Virus record (IMG/VR): IMGVR_UViG_3300021368_000033
Location: 1 to 20,223 of that record
DNA: 20,223 bases
Origin: a virus
Direction: 5' to 3' (one strand)
The position numbers and the translations under genes were made by a program. Shown here in pieces: positions 10,101-16,470 of the stretch. Each line of letters opens with the position of its first letter. The stretch's first letter is position 1. A model generated the notes under the pieces. That model saw nothing but the letters and a program-made list of their open reading frames with translations. It had not been told where the DNA came from and did no database searches.

Positions 10101-10441
10101 AAAAGAAATTAGGAGATAAAATTGCTAGTGCTATAGATAGATCAGCTGTTATTGGTATACTTAGTGATGTAAACAGAATGATTGAAGTAGCTAGTGATAA
10201 TGATTTAGGAATAGCTCCAGCATTAGGTGCTGGTAAACCTTATGATTCTACATTTAAACAAAAGATGGGATTAGCAGGACCAACTGGTAGTTTGTTAGCA
10301 AACTTACATGAAATTATGATTGATACTGGAAGTGGTAATTATGACTATACTACTGCTAGAGCTATACGAAGGTCTTTACCTTTGCAAAATATATGGTATT
10401 TAGATGGTATCTTTGATAGATTAGAAAAGAGTATAAGATAA
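7181..10441 (+). CDS. Largest internal virion protein (T7 gp16 position), no visible transglycosylase domain
   Basis: A 1086-residue protein in the gp16 position (T7 gp16 is 1318 aa). The segment 'NPGAYFLGRLTGAILDPISM' near residues 113-132 is a helix type I associate with gp16-like ejection proteins. A hydrophobic helix 'GVLFLVGLGAMVDML' lies near residue 950 and could enter the inner membrane. The N-terminal soluble lytic transglycosylase domain of T7 gp16 is not recognisable: I see no catalytic Glu-Ser with a following GxxGLMQ-like motif. The middle (about 220-260) is a charged, probably disordered linker. It starts at TAATG without a clear Shine-Dalgarno, so coupling to the upstream gene is likely, and it ends at TAATG into the fibre gene. 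Confidence 0.72.
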   Translation: MSNVAYKGFIGNHVPTYSKNESSIDKFFARPKLEGLKKGFADENSIALSYSTFVERNRSFKDDPEYSPFYDEELAPYINNLDYFRSSRSREETKYLIQQLKDENQIIQQNPGAYFLGRLTGAILDPISMMAFSAKALRTTTGALNVKKITGVMTAEELYKQAIDSTRESELAYMVPFGTAITTGLLSGIQKLRTKEGGEAIAKYNRDMDRLDRKETEVASAKITDPDDIDDRILDPNKKMNPQSAGASAGPQAEGRSYNDDLWDEAFVKTYTGLEDTPITPMFRTIKSKLLTVRELATDMMDTKLIQNKNLKGIETTRSIESNIARKNLYVVNNIRVVKDQYKSYLNRFYKENELGNPNLINRVKNSYKRDDIMSEQEFRRQVSRALLKENFGAGEFADEIVQAARTIRENFFTLIGREADEQELFSLYSKVILAGLKKTRDRMKSSGEKTIIQKDKKYTFDEILKRIDDEQARLDTINATGPLRRNFLPRYWRKDLIRKDINQFKKDMLVALKNKGLQVSSKELDEIVDDILTSTPFNKLPKNPIGKDETFDLEFAFQASGISKHLRNRVWNFDDEYLLAKGYMEDDITLIMKQYFNSIMPDIEIAKVFGDVSMMGIRGPGYRPGLAQIRVEWDNFINKTAPKKTKPELRKRLIGERDQDLRDIEALRDLLRGTRGLPADPSAPLPSAIRTLKNVQNMIFLQGALSAVPDMGRLIMQNGLLNTFGQLLDTGFSGMYKQVMKLSKKEAEMAGEALDLLFAGRASVIGNIDDMVFGMNSVERATSKLNSIYFTFINMMNVWNTGAKTGSSFIGGTKILQLAEKYTKGTIGKREVAKLTANGINRDMAKRIYEQYKEFGLGVKAKETGGFKINRIARSDTWLDREAANAFSNALRKEIRTTIVTPDKADVPLWMNSQLGGLLSQFKKFGMGATQAILMRGLQERDQNFFTGVLFLVGLGAMVDMLRTRAFDRDYNKKKLGDKIASAIDRSAVIGILSDVNRMIEVASDNDLGIAPALGAGKPYDSTFKQKMGLAGPTGSLLANLHEIMIDTGSGNYDYTTARAIRRSLPLQNIWYLDGIFDRLEKSIR

Positions 10442-11829
10442 TGGCACTTCAAATAAGCGATACTACACCTAGAGTTCAATATACAGCTACGTCTGGACAA
10501 ACAACCTTTTCAGTTAATTTTGAGTTTTTTGATGTTGCAGATCTAAAAGTTTACAACGGTACGACACTCCTTACTTACAACAACTCACCATCATCTGCAT
10601 CACAGTACAGTGTTACTGGTGCAGGTGTTACTGGTGGGGGATCTATTACTTTAGGTAGTCCAGGAGCTACACTGAATGACAGTATTACGATTGTTAGAGA
10701 TTTAGCGATTGAAAGATTATCAGACTTTCCAGTATCTGGTAACTTTCCTATCCAAACCCTTAATACAGAATTAGATAAGATTGTTGCTATGTTGCAACAG
10801 TTAGAAGAACAGTTTGCTAGAACACTGCAATATCCAGTTACTACAACTACAGGATTTGATGTAGATCTACCTGAGTTAGTGGCTAATAGAGTATTATCTG
10901 TTAATGCAGACGCAACTGCTTTATTAGCTGAACAAGAACTAGGTACATTTAAAGGTGATTGGGCAACTTCTACATCCTACCAAGTTAGAGATCTAGTTAA
11001 AGATACATCAACAGGTAATATATTCTTTGTTAATGCTGCACATACATCATCTGGTAGTGAGCCATTAACGACTAATGCAAACAGTTCTAAATATGATTTA
11101 ATAGTAGATGCGGCATCAGCCACGACGTCTGCTACCAATGCTGCTAGTTCTGCAACAGCAGCTGCAACCAGTGCGACTGCTGCCGCTAATTCAGCTACAG
11201 CTGCCGCTACATCAGAAACCAATGCTGCTACTTCAGAAACAAATGCAGCAACAAGTGCTACTACAGCATCTACTCAGGCAACTAATGCTTCCAACTCAGC
11301 AACTGCGGCTGCCACAAGCGAAACTAATGCTGGAACAAGTGAAACCAATGCAGCGACATCTGCCACAGCTGCCGCTACATCTGCTACTAACGCAGCATCA
11401 TCTGCAACTACAGCTTCTGGTCATGCTACTACTGCTACTACACAAGCTAGTGCAGCAAGTACGTCAGCTACTAATGCAGCGACTTCTGAAACAAATGCTG
11501 CAACGAGTGCAACAACTGCAACAACCCAAGCAACAAATGCAGCAACATCTGCGACAGCTGCACAAACAGCTCAGACAGCTGCCGAAGCTGCACAAACTGC
11601 CGCTGAATTAGCTGCTGATAACTTTGATGATACCTATTTAGGAGCTAAAGCATCTGATCCAACAGTGGATAATGATGGAGATGCCTTGAACGCTGGAGAT
11701 TTATATTTTAATACGACTGACAATGTGCTGAAATACTATGATGGATCAGCATGGAATAACATTGAAGCCACTGATACAAGTGGTTTTGCAACAAATGGAT
11801 TTGCGATTGCTATGGCTATTGCATTATGA
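10441..11829 (+). CDS. Tail fibre protein, T7 gp17-like N-terminus, heptad-repeat shaft
   Basis: A 462-residue protein. Residues 1 to about 135 match the T7 gp17 N-terminal anchor that docks to the tail: 'SGQTTFSVNFEFFDVADLKV', a 'SITIVRDLAIERLSDFP' strand pair, 'NTELDKIVAMLQQLEEQFAR'. Residues 230-390 form a Ser/Ala/Thr heptad repeat (23 units) of the phage fibre repeat type (as in lambda Stf). The end carries a small 'DLYFNTTDNVLKYYDGSAWNN' motif common in marine phage fibres. There is no globular or beta-helical tip, so receptor binding is probably delegated to proteins encoded just downstream. Codons here look more GC-rich than in the preceding internal-protein genes, as expected from the Ala/Thr-rich shaft and possibly from exchange. 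The stop TGA is followed in frame by TAA. Confidence 0.88.
   Translation: MALQISDTTPRVQYTATSGQTTFSVNFEFFDVADLKVYNGTTLLTYNNSPSSASQYSVTGAGVTGGGSITLGSPGATLNDSITIVRDLAIERLSDFPVSGNFPIQTLNTELDKIVAMLQQLEEQFARTLQYPVTTTTGFDVDLPELVANRVLSVNADATALLAEQELGTFKGDWATSTSYQVRDLVKDTSTGNIFFVNAAHTSSGSEPLTTNANSSKYDLIVDAASATTSATNAASSATAAATSATAAANSATAAATSETNAATSETNAATSATTASTQATNASNSATAAATSETNAGTSETNAATSATAAATSATNAASSATTASGHATTATTQASAASTSATNAATSETNAATSATTATTQATNAATSATAAQTAQTAAEAAQTAAELAADNFDDTYLGAKASDPTVDNDGDALNAGDLYFNTTDNVLKYYDGSAWNNIEATDTSGFATNGFAIAMAIAL
11128..11610 (+). repeat. 23 tandem degenerate 21-bp units encoding a heptad shaft
   Basis: From TCT at 11128 the fibre gene can be read as exactly 23 consecutive seven-codon units with consensus S-(A/E)-T-(N/A/T)-A-A-(T/S), such as SATNAAS, SATAAAT, SETNAAT and QATNAAT, ending in AQTAAEL. 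Ala at positions 5 and usually 6, with Ser at position 1, gives a small-residue trimeric shaft. The units differ mostly at synonymous sites, so the array is old enough to have diverged but retains perfect register. It is a protein-coding repeat, not a CRISPR array. Confidence 0.9.
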
Positions 11830-11841
11830 TAAGGAGAAAGT

Positions 11842-12168
11842 ATGGCACAGAACTTTAGAAGATACACCTCTAATGATGTAGGAGCATCAGCAGCCACAAT
11901 ATTTACTGCTGATTCTTATGATACTGTTGTTGGTATATCACTAGCTAATGTTACTGCTTCTGCTGTTAATGTATCTGTATATATCAATGATGGAGCAAAT
12001 GACATCTACTTAGTGAAAGATGCACCTATTCCAGCTGGATCACAATTACAGGTATTAGATGGTGGTGCAAAGTATGTAGTACAATCTGGTGATGCCTTAA
12101 AAGTAGTATCTGACACAGCATCATCTGTAGATGTATGGGTATCAACTGTAGACGCAATTAGTACATAA
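11842..12168 (+). CDS. Small beta-rich virion-associated protein, function unknown
   Basis: A 108-residue protein, MAQNFRRYTSNDVGASAATI..., with alternating beta strands ('VVGISLANVTASAVNVSVYI', 'APIPAGSQLQVLDGG', 'GDALKVVSDTASSVDVWVS'). The pattern resembles a small beta-sandwich protein repeatedly found beside tail-fibre genes in marine phages, where it is annotated as hypothetical or structural. AAGGAG at 11831-11836 gives it its own strong ribosome site, unlike most neighbours, which suggests independent and perhaps high translation. It ends with TAATG into the next fibre-like gene. A role as a fibre-attached or capsid-surface accessory protein is inferred from context only. Confidence 0.65.
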   Translation: MAQNFRRYTSNDVGASAATIFTADSYDTVVGISLANVTASAVNVSVYINDGANDIYLVKDAPIPAGSQLQVLDGGAKYVVQSGDALKVVSDTASSVDVWVSTVDAIST

Positions 12169-13346
12169 TGGCATATATTGGAAGAACACCAACTGGATCA
12201 ATATTAACATCAGCTGATATTGCTGACGGATCTATTTCTACAGATAAGATACAAGATAATGCTGTAACACCAGCTAAGTATATAGAAGTTCCTTCATTTA
12301 GAAACCTCATCATCAATGGTGATATGTCTATTGCACAGAGGGGTACTTCTTTTTCACCAACAGGAGATGCTTATGTATTAGATAGATTTAAATTAGATTA
12401 TGCAGGAAGTCCTGCTGTTAGGTACACAATTACACAAGATACAAATGTTCCAACAGGACAAGGTTTTGCAAAATCAATGAAGTTTGATGTAACCACTGCT
12501 GAAGCATCACCTAGTGCAACAACAAGATTATGGACTAGATTAGAAGGACAAAATTTACAACAACTTAAATATGGAACATCAAATGCTGAAAGTTTAACAT
12601 TATCTTTTTGGGTGAAATCAAATTTAACAGGAACTTTTATATTTTGGTTATATCAAGAAGATGGCTCAAATAGGAGTATTTCAAAATCTTATACAATTAA
12701 TTCAGCAAATACTTGGGAAAAGAAAACGATTACTATTGATGGTGATACAAGTGGACAAATAGATAATGATAATGGTGCTGGATTTAGGGTAGTTTGGTAT
12801 TTAACTGCTGACCAAAGTGCCTATGGAACATCTTCTTTACAAACATCTTGGGGAAGTTATGACTCAACTGCTGTTGCAACTGGTCAAACAAATGTAGGAA
12901 GCAGTACATCTAACGAATGGTACATCACAGGAGTACAACTAGAAGTCGGTACATCTGCTAGTGACTTTGAGTTCTTACCTTATGATGTGAATTTACAAAG
13001 GTGTCAGAGGTATTTTGAAATTTTGTCTATTAAACAAGCATCTCAAGAAAATGAAATTATGAATATGATATCATTTAATGCTTCACAAATTTATGGCACT
13101 TATCAATTTAGAACTGAAAAAAGAAACGACCCTAGTTTGGTTGTAGATAATGGAACAAATTATTTTAGATATTATAGACAAGGAGGAAATGAAAATTTTA
13201 GTTCTATAGGATTAGATAATTCAAGTTTACATCAAGCAAGTTTATACGGAACAGGTTTAAGTCTTACTTCAGGTGAAGGTGGTTTTGTTAGATGGGTAAA
13301 CAATGCAAGTACAAATGATAAAGTTGCATTTGATTCGGAGTTATAG
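12168..13346 (+). CDS. Receptor-binding / tail tip protein with MAYIG anchor and carbohydrate-binding-like domain
   Basis: A 392-residue protein. Residues 1-40 form an anchor (MAYIGRTP, then 'ADGSISTDKIQDNAVTPAKY') common at the start of phage fibre proteins. From residue 44 comes 'FRNLIINGDMSIAQRGTS' and then 'YVLDRFKLDYAG', a typical entry to a phage domain resembling a carbohydrate-binding jelly roll. 'EWYITGVQLEVGTSASDFEF' at about residues 248-267 closes that domain, as in other tail proteins of this type. A C-terminal region of about 110 residues follows with no recognised motif and could be the variable tip. The gene starts in a TAATG overlap without a clear ribosome site. It is probably a host-recognition protein attached to the gp17-like fibre. 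Confidence 0.72.
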   Translation: MAYIGRTPTGSILTSADIADGSISTDKIQDNAVTPAKYIEVPSFRNLIINGDMSIAQRGTSFSPTGDAYVLDRFKLDYAGSPAVRYTITQDTNVPTGQGFAKSMKFDVTTAEASPSATTRLWTRLEGQNLQQLKYGTSNAESLTLSFWVKSNLTGTFIFWLYQEDGSNRSISKSYTINSANTWEKKTITIDGDTSGQIDNDNGAGFRVVWYLTADQSAYGTSSLQTSWGSYDSTAVATGQTNVGSSTSNEWYITGVQLEVGTSASDFEFLPYDVNLQRCQRYFEILSIKQASQENEIMNMISFNASQIYGTYQFRTEKRNDPSLVVDNGTNYFRYYRQGGNENFSSIGLDNSSLHQASLYGTGLSLTSGEGGFVRWVNNASTNDKVAFDSEL

Positions 13347-13529
13347 ATGATAGAATCAGTAGAAAAAATATACAGTGTTGTAGATAGTTCAAAATTTACA
13401 TATAAAATTATTTATGAAAATAATAAAAATATATTTGTTCCTCACAACGAAGCAAACCGACACTACCAAGAAATACTAGAATGGGTAGCTGAAGGAAACA
13501 CAATTACAGATAATGGGGGTAGTGAGTAA
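13347..13529 (+). CDS. Small fibre-associated protein of marine phages
   Basis: A 60-residue protein beginning immediately after the stop of the preceding gene (TAG ATG). Its 'VPHNEANRHYQEILEWVAEGNTI' end matches a small family frequent in cyanophages and pelagiphages, where the 'NRHYQxIxxWVAxGNTI' motif occurs in short proteins between fibre genes or at fibre ends. Function is not established; chaperone-like or fibre-assembly roles are guesses. There is little room for its own ribosome site, so translation is likely coupled to the upstream tip gene. It ends in TAATG into the next gene. Confidence 0.65.
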   Translation: MIESVEKIYSVVDSSKFTYKIIYENNKNIFVPHNEANRHYQEILEWVAEGNTITDNGGSE

Positions 13530-13984
13530 TGGCATACATTGGAAAACAACCTATAGTAGGAAACCACATTCTTCTTGATGATATATCAGGGAGTTTCAAT
13601 GGTACATTAACTAGCTTTACCTTACAATCTGGTGCAGTCAATGTAACACCACAGACAGAACAATCTTGTATTATTTCTATTTCAGGGGTGGTTCAATATC
13701 CCAATGACGCATACACTATTAGTGGTAGTACGATCACATTCACATCCGCACCTTTAGCATCTGATAGCTTTAGTGGTGTGGTCTTAGGAGATACTTTAAA
13801 TGTAGGAGTTCCGAGTGATGCAACAATTACTACATCAAAACTAGCTTCTTCGTTTTATACCATTAACAATCAAACCTTTACAGACATCACAGTAACATCA
13901 AATAAAAACGCTATAGTCGCAGGACCGATTACAGTATCAGGCACATTGACTATTGCATCAGGGAGTACATTCGTAATCGCATGA
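13529..13984 (+). CDS. Short tail fibre / tip protein with MAYIG anchor
   Basis: A 151-residue protein that begins MAYIGKQP, the same anchor as the 392-aa protein upstream. It continues with a compact beta domain of the phage fibre type ('SGVVQYPNDAYTISGSTITF', 'APLASDSFSGVVLGD'), the short linker 'SDATITTSKLAS', and the end 'AGPITVSGTLTIASGSTFVI', which is the usual terminal beta-helix-like segment of marine phage fibre proteins. In other phages these pieces are often parts of one long fibre; here they form a stand-alone gene. It overlaps the next gene by four bases (ATGA). Probably a trimeric fibre accessory or adaptor; the exact partner is unknown. Confidence 0.65.
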   Translation: MAYIGKQPIVGNHILLDDISGSFNGTLTSFTLQSGAVNVTPQTEQSCIISISGVVQYPNDAYTISGSTITFTSAPLASDSFSGVVLGDTLNVGVPSDATITTSKLASSFYTINNQTFTDITVTSNKNAIVAGPITVSGTLTIASGSTFVIA

Positions 13985-14535
13985 GTACATTAGAAGTAAA
14001 TACAATTAACCCTCAATCTGGAACAACTATTACGATTGGTGGTAGTGGAGATACAGTATCACTAGGTAGTGGTGCTACACAGAGTGGATTTGGTGGAGTA
14101 ATGACTCCTTACTTTCATGTTTATCTTGGAAGTGACCAAAGCGTTACTAGTGGAGCTACAAGTAAAGTACAATTTAATACAGAAGTTTATGACTCAAACA
14201 CAAATTATGATAACTCTACTAACTACAGATTTACACCTACAGTAGCTGGCAAATATTATTTTTACACAAGTGTCGTTTATTATGCTGATGCTGATAATTT
14301 TAATTTTAATAAAGTAAGCATTAGATTAAATGGTAGTGCTATAGCTGGTGGTGAAGCTGACTCAAGATTTGGTAGAGGTAGACAATATTCTGCATCTTGT
14401 TCATGTATTCAAGAAATGAATGGTTCTAGTGATTATGTAGAAGTTTATTCTTTTGTTCAATCTAATGGTGCATCTAGTCATTTTGAATCTGATAATAAAG
14501 CAACATTCTTTGGAGGCTATAAGTTAATAACATGA
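13981..14535 (+). CDS. C1q/TNF-like jelly-roll tip protein, copy 1
   Basis: A 184-residue protein. Residues 1-40 are an anchor (MSTLEVNTINP, then Gly/Ser/Thr-rich strands). From about residue 42 to the end the pattern is that of a C1q/TNF-like trimeric jelly roll: 'TPYFHVYLG', 'KVQFNTEVYD', 'YRFTPTVAGKYYFYTSVVY' (82-100), 'VSIRLNGSAI', 'SSDYVEVYSFV' and the closing 'FFGGYKLI'. Two Cys (140, 142) sit in the 'SASCSCIQEM' segment. Such heads commonly bind receptors or glycans. It is the first of four adjacent paralogues, closest to copy 2 (shared 'YDNSTNYRFTPTVAGKY'). It begins at ATGA overlapping the previous stop and ends the same way. Confidence 0.72.
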   Translation: MSTLEVNTINPQSGTTITIGGSGDTVSLGSGATQSGFGGVMTPYFHVYLGSDQSVTSGATSKVQFNTEVYDSNTNYDNSTNYRFTPTVAGKYYFYTSVVYYADADNFNFNKVSIRLNGSAIAGGEADSRFGRGRQYSASCSCIQEMNGSSDYVEVYSFVQSNGASSHFESDNKATFFGGYKLIT

Positions 14536-15083
14536 GCATATTAAAAGTTAATACAATACAGGATAAGGGTGGCAACGCTATTATCTCTAGTGATGGTGCT
14601 GGTACAGTTACAGTAAATAATGATGCGTTAAAAGCTACTCCAAGTTTCGAAGCCTATAATAATGCTAACCAAACAGTTTCTGATAATACCCATACTAAAC
14701 TTCAATTTAATACTGAGGTATATGACACAGATGGTTGCTATGACAACTCTACAAATTATCGTTTTACACCTACAGTAGCAGGTAAGTATTTTGTTTATGC
14801 TAGTGGACAAGCAGAAACTGAGGCTTCTCAATTACAATTTACTCAAATATCAATATATAAAAATGGTAGTCAATATGCTCAAAGAAATATCGATTTCAGA
14901 AGTAATAACGGATTGCAAGTAAGTGCAAACATATCAGCTATTGTAGACATGAATGGTAGTAGTGATTATGTAGAAATTTATGGAAAAATATTTAAAGGTG
15001 GTGGTTCAACAATTAGATTTAAAGCAGACTCTACTTCAGAAAAATCTATGCAGTTCGGAGCATACAGGATTATAGGAGCATAA
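14532..15083 (+). CDS. C1q/TNF-like jelly-roll tip protein, copy 2
   Basis: A 183-residue protein with the anchor MSILKVNTIQDKGGNAI followed by 'SSDGAGTVTV', then a C1q-like head: 'TPSFEAYNN', 'LQFNTEVYD', 'YRFTPTVAGKYFVYAS' (77-91), 'ISIYKNGSQYA', 'SSDYVEIYGKI' and the end 'FGAYRIIGA'. The 'QFNTEVYD' and 'YDNSTNYRFTPTVAGKY' blocks are identical in copy 1, whereas the second half of the head diverges. That contrast is expected if a conserved core supports variable binding loops. GGAGG lies inside the last codons of copy 1 upstream, and its own last codons contain AGGAG for copy 3. It is proposed as one alternative or co-assembled receptor-binding head. Confidence 0.73.
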   Translation: MSILKVNTIQDKGGNAIISSDGAGTVTVNNDALKATPSFEAYNNANQTVSDNTHTKLQFNTEVYDTDGCYDNSTNYRFTPTVAGKYFVYASGQAETEASQLQFTQISIYKNGSQYAQRNIDFRSNNGLQVSANISAIVDMNGSSDYVEIYGKIFKGGGSTIRFKADSTSEKSMQFGAYRIIGA

Positions 15084-15084
15084 C

Positions 15085-15639
15085 ATGAGTTCAATTATAA
15101 AAGTAAATACATTTCAAGACGCAAACGGAAATGCTCTATTCTCATCTGATGGTAGTGGTAATGTAACAATGAGTGCAAATGGAGCTAAGAATACTCCAAT
15201 GTTTCATACTTATTTAAACGGACATCAAACAGTTTCTCATAATGTTCATACAAAATTTCAAAGTAATGTAGTTGTTAAAGATACAGACTCAGCTTATGAC
15301 AATACAACAAATTATCGTTGGACTTGTCCAAGCGGTAAAGGAGGTACTTATTTATTTTGGTGGAACTTATTTATTCATTATAACGGAAACACAATAACTA
15401 ATGCTTTAGCTTATTTGAAAAAGAATGGTTCAACAATTACAGGAACGGACAATGGTAATGGTGTTGATGTAAACGATGGAAGTTTATTAATGGTTCCTAT
15501 TTCTGGAACATTTGTAGTAGATATTTCTGATGGTGATTACATTGAATTATATGGATATGGAACTACTGATAATGGAGGTTCTTTTTATTTTATTGATAAA
15601 TCCTATGGTTGGGGTGGAATGAGGTTAATAGGAGCATAA
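15085..15639 (+). CDS. C1q/TNF-like jelly-roll tip protein, copy 3
   Basis: A 184-residue protein with the anchor MSSIIKVNTFQDANGNALF and 'SSDGSGNVTM', nearly the same as copy 2. The head has 'TPMFHTYLNG' (close to copy 1), 'YDNTTNYRWTCPSGKGGTYLF' in place of the FTPTVAGKY block, 'ISDGDYIELYGYG' and the end 'GWGGMRLIGA'. The anchor thus groups with copy 2 while the core strands lean toward copy 4, suggesting mosaic ancestry. AGGAG at 15074-15078, within the last codons of copy 2, is six bases from the ATG. The same arrangement recurs before copy 4. Likely a trimeric fibre-tip protein. Confidence 0.72.
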   Translation: MSSIIKVNTFQDANGNALFSSDGSGNVTMSANGAKNTPMFHTYLNGHQTVSHNVHTKFQSNVVVKDTDSAYDNTTNYRWTCPSGKGGTYLFWWNLFIHYNGNTITNALAYLKKNGSTITGTDNGNGVDVNDGSLLMVPISGTFVVDISDGDYIELYGYGTTDNGGSFYFIDKSYGWGGMRLIGA

Positions 15640-15640
15640 C

Positions 15641-16129
15641 ATGGCAATAACTCGTTTAAATAATAATTCAATTACTTCGATAACAGCTTTGCCTAGTGCT
15701 GTTGCTGTTGCTAATACTCCTTCTTTTTTAGTAAGAAATGGGGGAAGTGGTCAAAGTATAGCTAATGGAACTACAGTAAAAATTACAGCTTGGGATACAG
15801 CAGATTTTGATACTGACTCTGGGTGGGATGCAACAAATTCAAAATTTGTAATCCCTACTGGCAAAGGTGGTAAATATTTATTTTCAGCTTCTTTAAAATC
15901 TGGTTCAACCAGCGATTTAAGGTTACATACAAGAATTTATTTAAATGGCAGTTGGGTTACAGGAAACTCTGCCAATATCACCTATTATGCATCTACAAAT
16001 ACTATAGTTATTTTAGATTGTTCTGCTGGAGATTATATTGAAGTATATGGTAAGTCTGACCAATCAAGTGGTACAACAGTAGGTACGGATTCTAGAGAAG
16101 AATATTTTTTAGGATATAAACTAATTTAA
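15641..16129 (+). CDS. C1q/TNF-like jelly-roll tip protein, copy 4 with different anchor
   Basis: A 162-residue protein. The anchor is different (MAITRLNNNSITSITALPSA), a short form common in marine phage fibres, but the head keeps the same plan: 'TPSFLVRNGG', 'FVIPTGKGGKYLFSASL' (about 69-85), 'HTRIYLNGSWV', 'SAGDYIEVYGKSD' and the end 'YFLGYKLI'. The GKGGxYLF block is shared with copy 3. Its start is preceded by AGGAG (15630-15634) located in the last codons of copy 3. It is the last of the array; the next gene has an independent strong ribosome site. Probably a receptor-binding head that docks through its own anchor type. Confidence 0.7.
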   Translation: MAITRLNNNSITSITALPSAVAVANTPSFLVRNGGSGQSIANGTTVKITAWDTADFDTDSGWDATNSKFVIPTGKGGKYLFSASLKSGSTSDLRLHTRIYLNGSWVTGNSANITYYASTNTIVILDCSAGDYIEVYGKSDQSSGTTVGTDSREEYFLGYKLI

Positions 16130-16143
16130 AAAGGAGAAAACAA

Positions 16144-16470
16144 ATGGCACAACTAAGTACAAAAATAAAAGAGTATCTAAAGGCTAACTCAGTAAACGAG
16201 GTGGACTTTACAACTGATGTTCTTTTACAAGATGATGGTCAAGGTGCATACATTAAAGAGTGGAATATCTCTGGTGTAGCGAAACCATCTGATAGCGACT
16301 TAGCTAGTTATGATGCAGCAGCAACAACTGCTGAATCTAATGCCACTGTAGATGCAACTCGTAGAGCTGCATATGGTAATATAGGCGATCAATTAGATGA
16401 AATCTATCACGACATTGACGCTTGGAGAACCAGAATACAGGGTGTGAAAACAGCTAATCCTAAAAGCTAA
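16144..16470 (+). CDS. Conserved small fibre-region protein, possible assembly factor
   Basis: A 108-residue protein, MAQLSTKIKEYLKANSVNEV..., with an N-terminal region that includes 'VLLQDDGQGAYIKEWNI' and a helical C-terminus 'GNIGDQLDEIYHDIDAWR' then 'VKTANPK'. The 'IGDQLDxIYHDID...VKxxNPK' motif recurs in short proteins or protein ends at the close of fibre modules in marine phages. Some are annotated as tail-fibre assembly or XkdW-like proteins, but the role is unproven. It has its own strong ribosome site (AAGGAG at 16131-16136, seven bases before the ATG) and ends in TAATG into the lysis cassette. Alternative: a structural component rather than a chaperone. Confidence 0.62.
   Translation: MAQLSTKIKEYLKANSVNEVDFTTDVLLQDDGQGAYIKEWNISGVAKPSDSDLASYDAAATTAESNATVDATRRAAYGNIGDQLDEIYHDIDAWRTRIQGVKTANPKS

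Noticed and set aside
11128-11610. Tandem short repeats considered as a CRISPR array
   Set aside because: Units are contiguous 21-bp coding repeats without spacers and translate into a regular heptad shaft.
11108-11611. Long + strand open frame encoding a Leu/Gln-rich 167-aa protein
   Set aside because: It lies in another frame of the fibre's 21-bp repeat; the repeated codons simply lack stops in that frame and the product is low-complexity.
10441-16470. Diversity-generating retroelement driving tip variation
   Set aside because: No reverse transcriptase gene and no template/variable repeat pair are visible in the window; diversity seems to come from duplicated cassettes.
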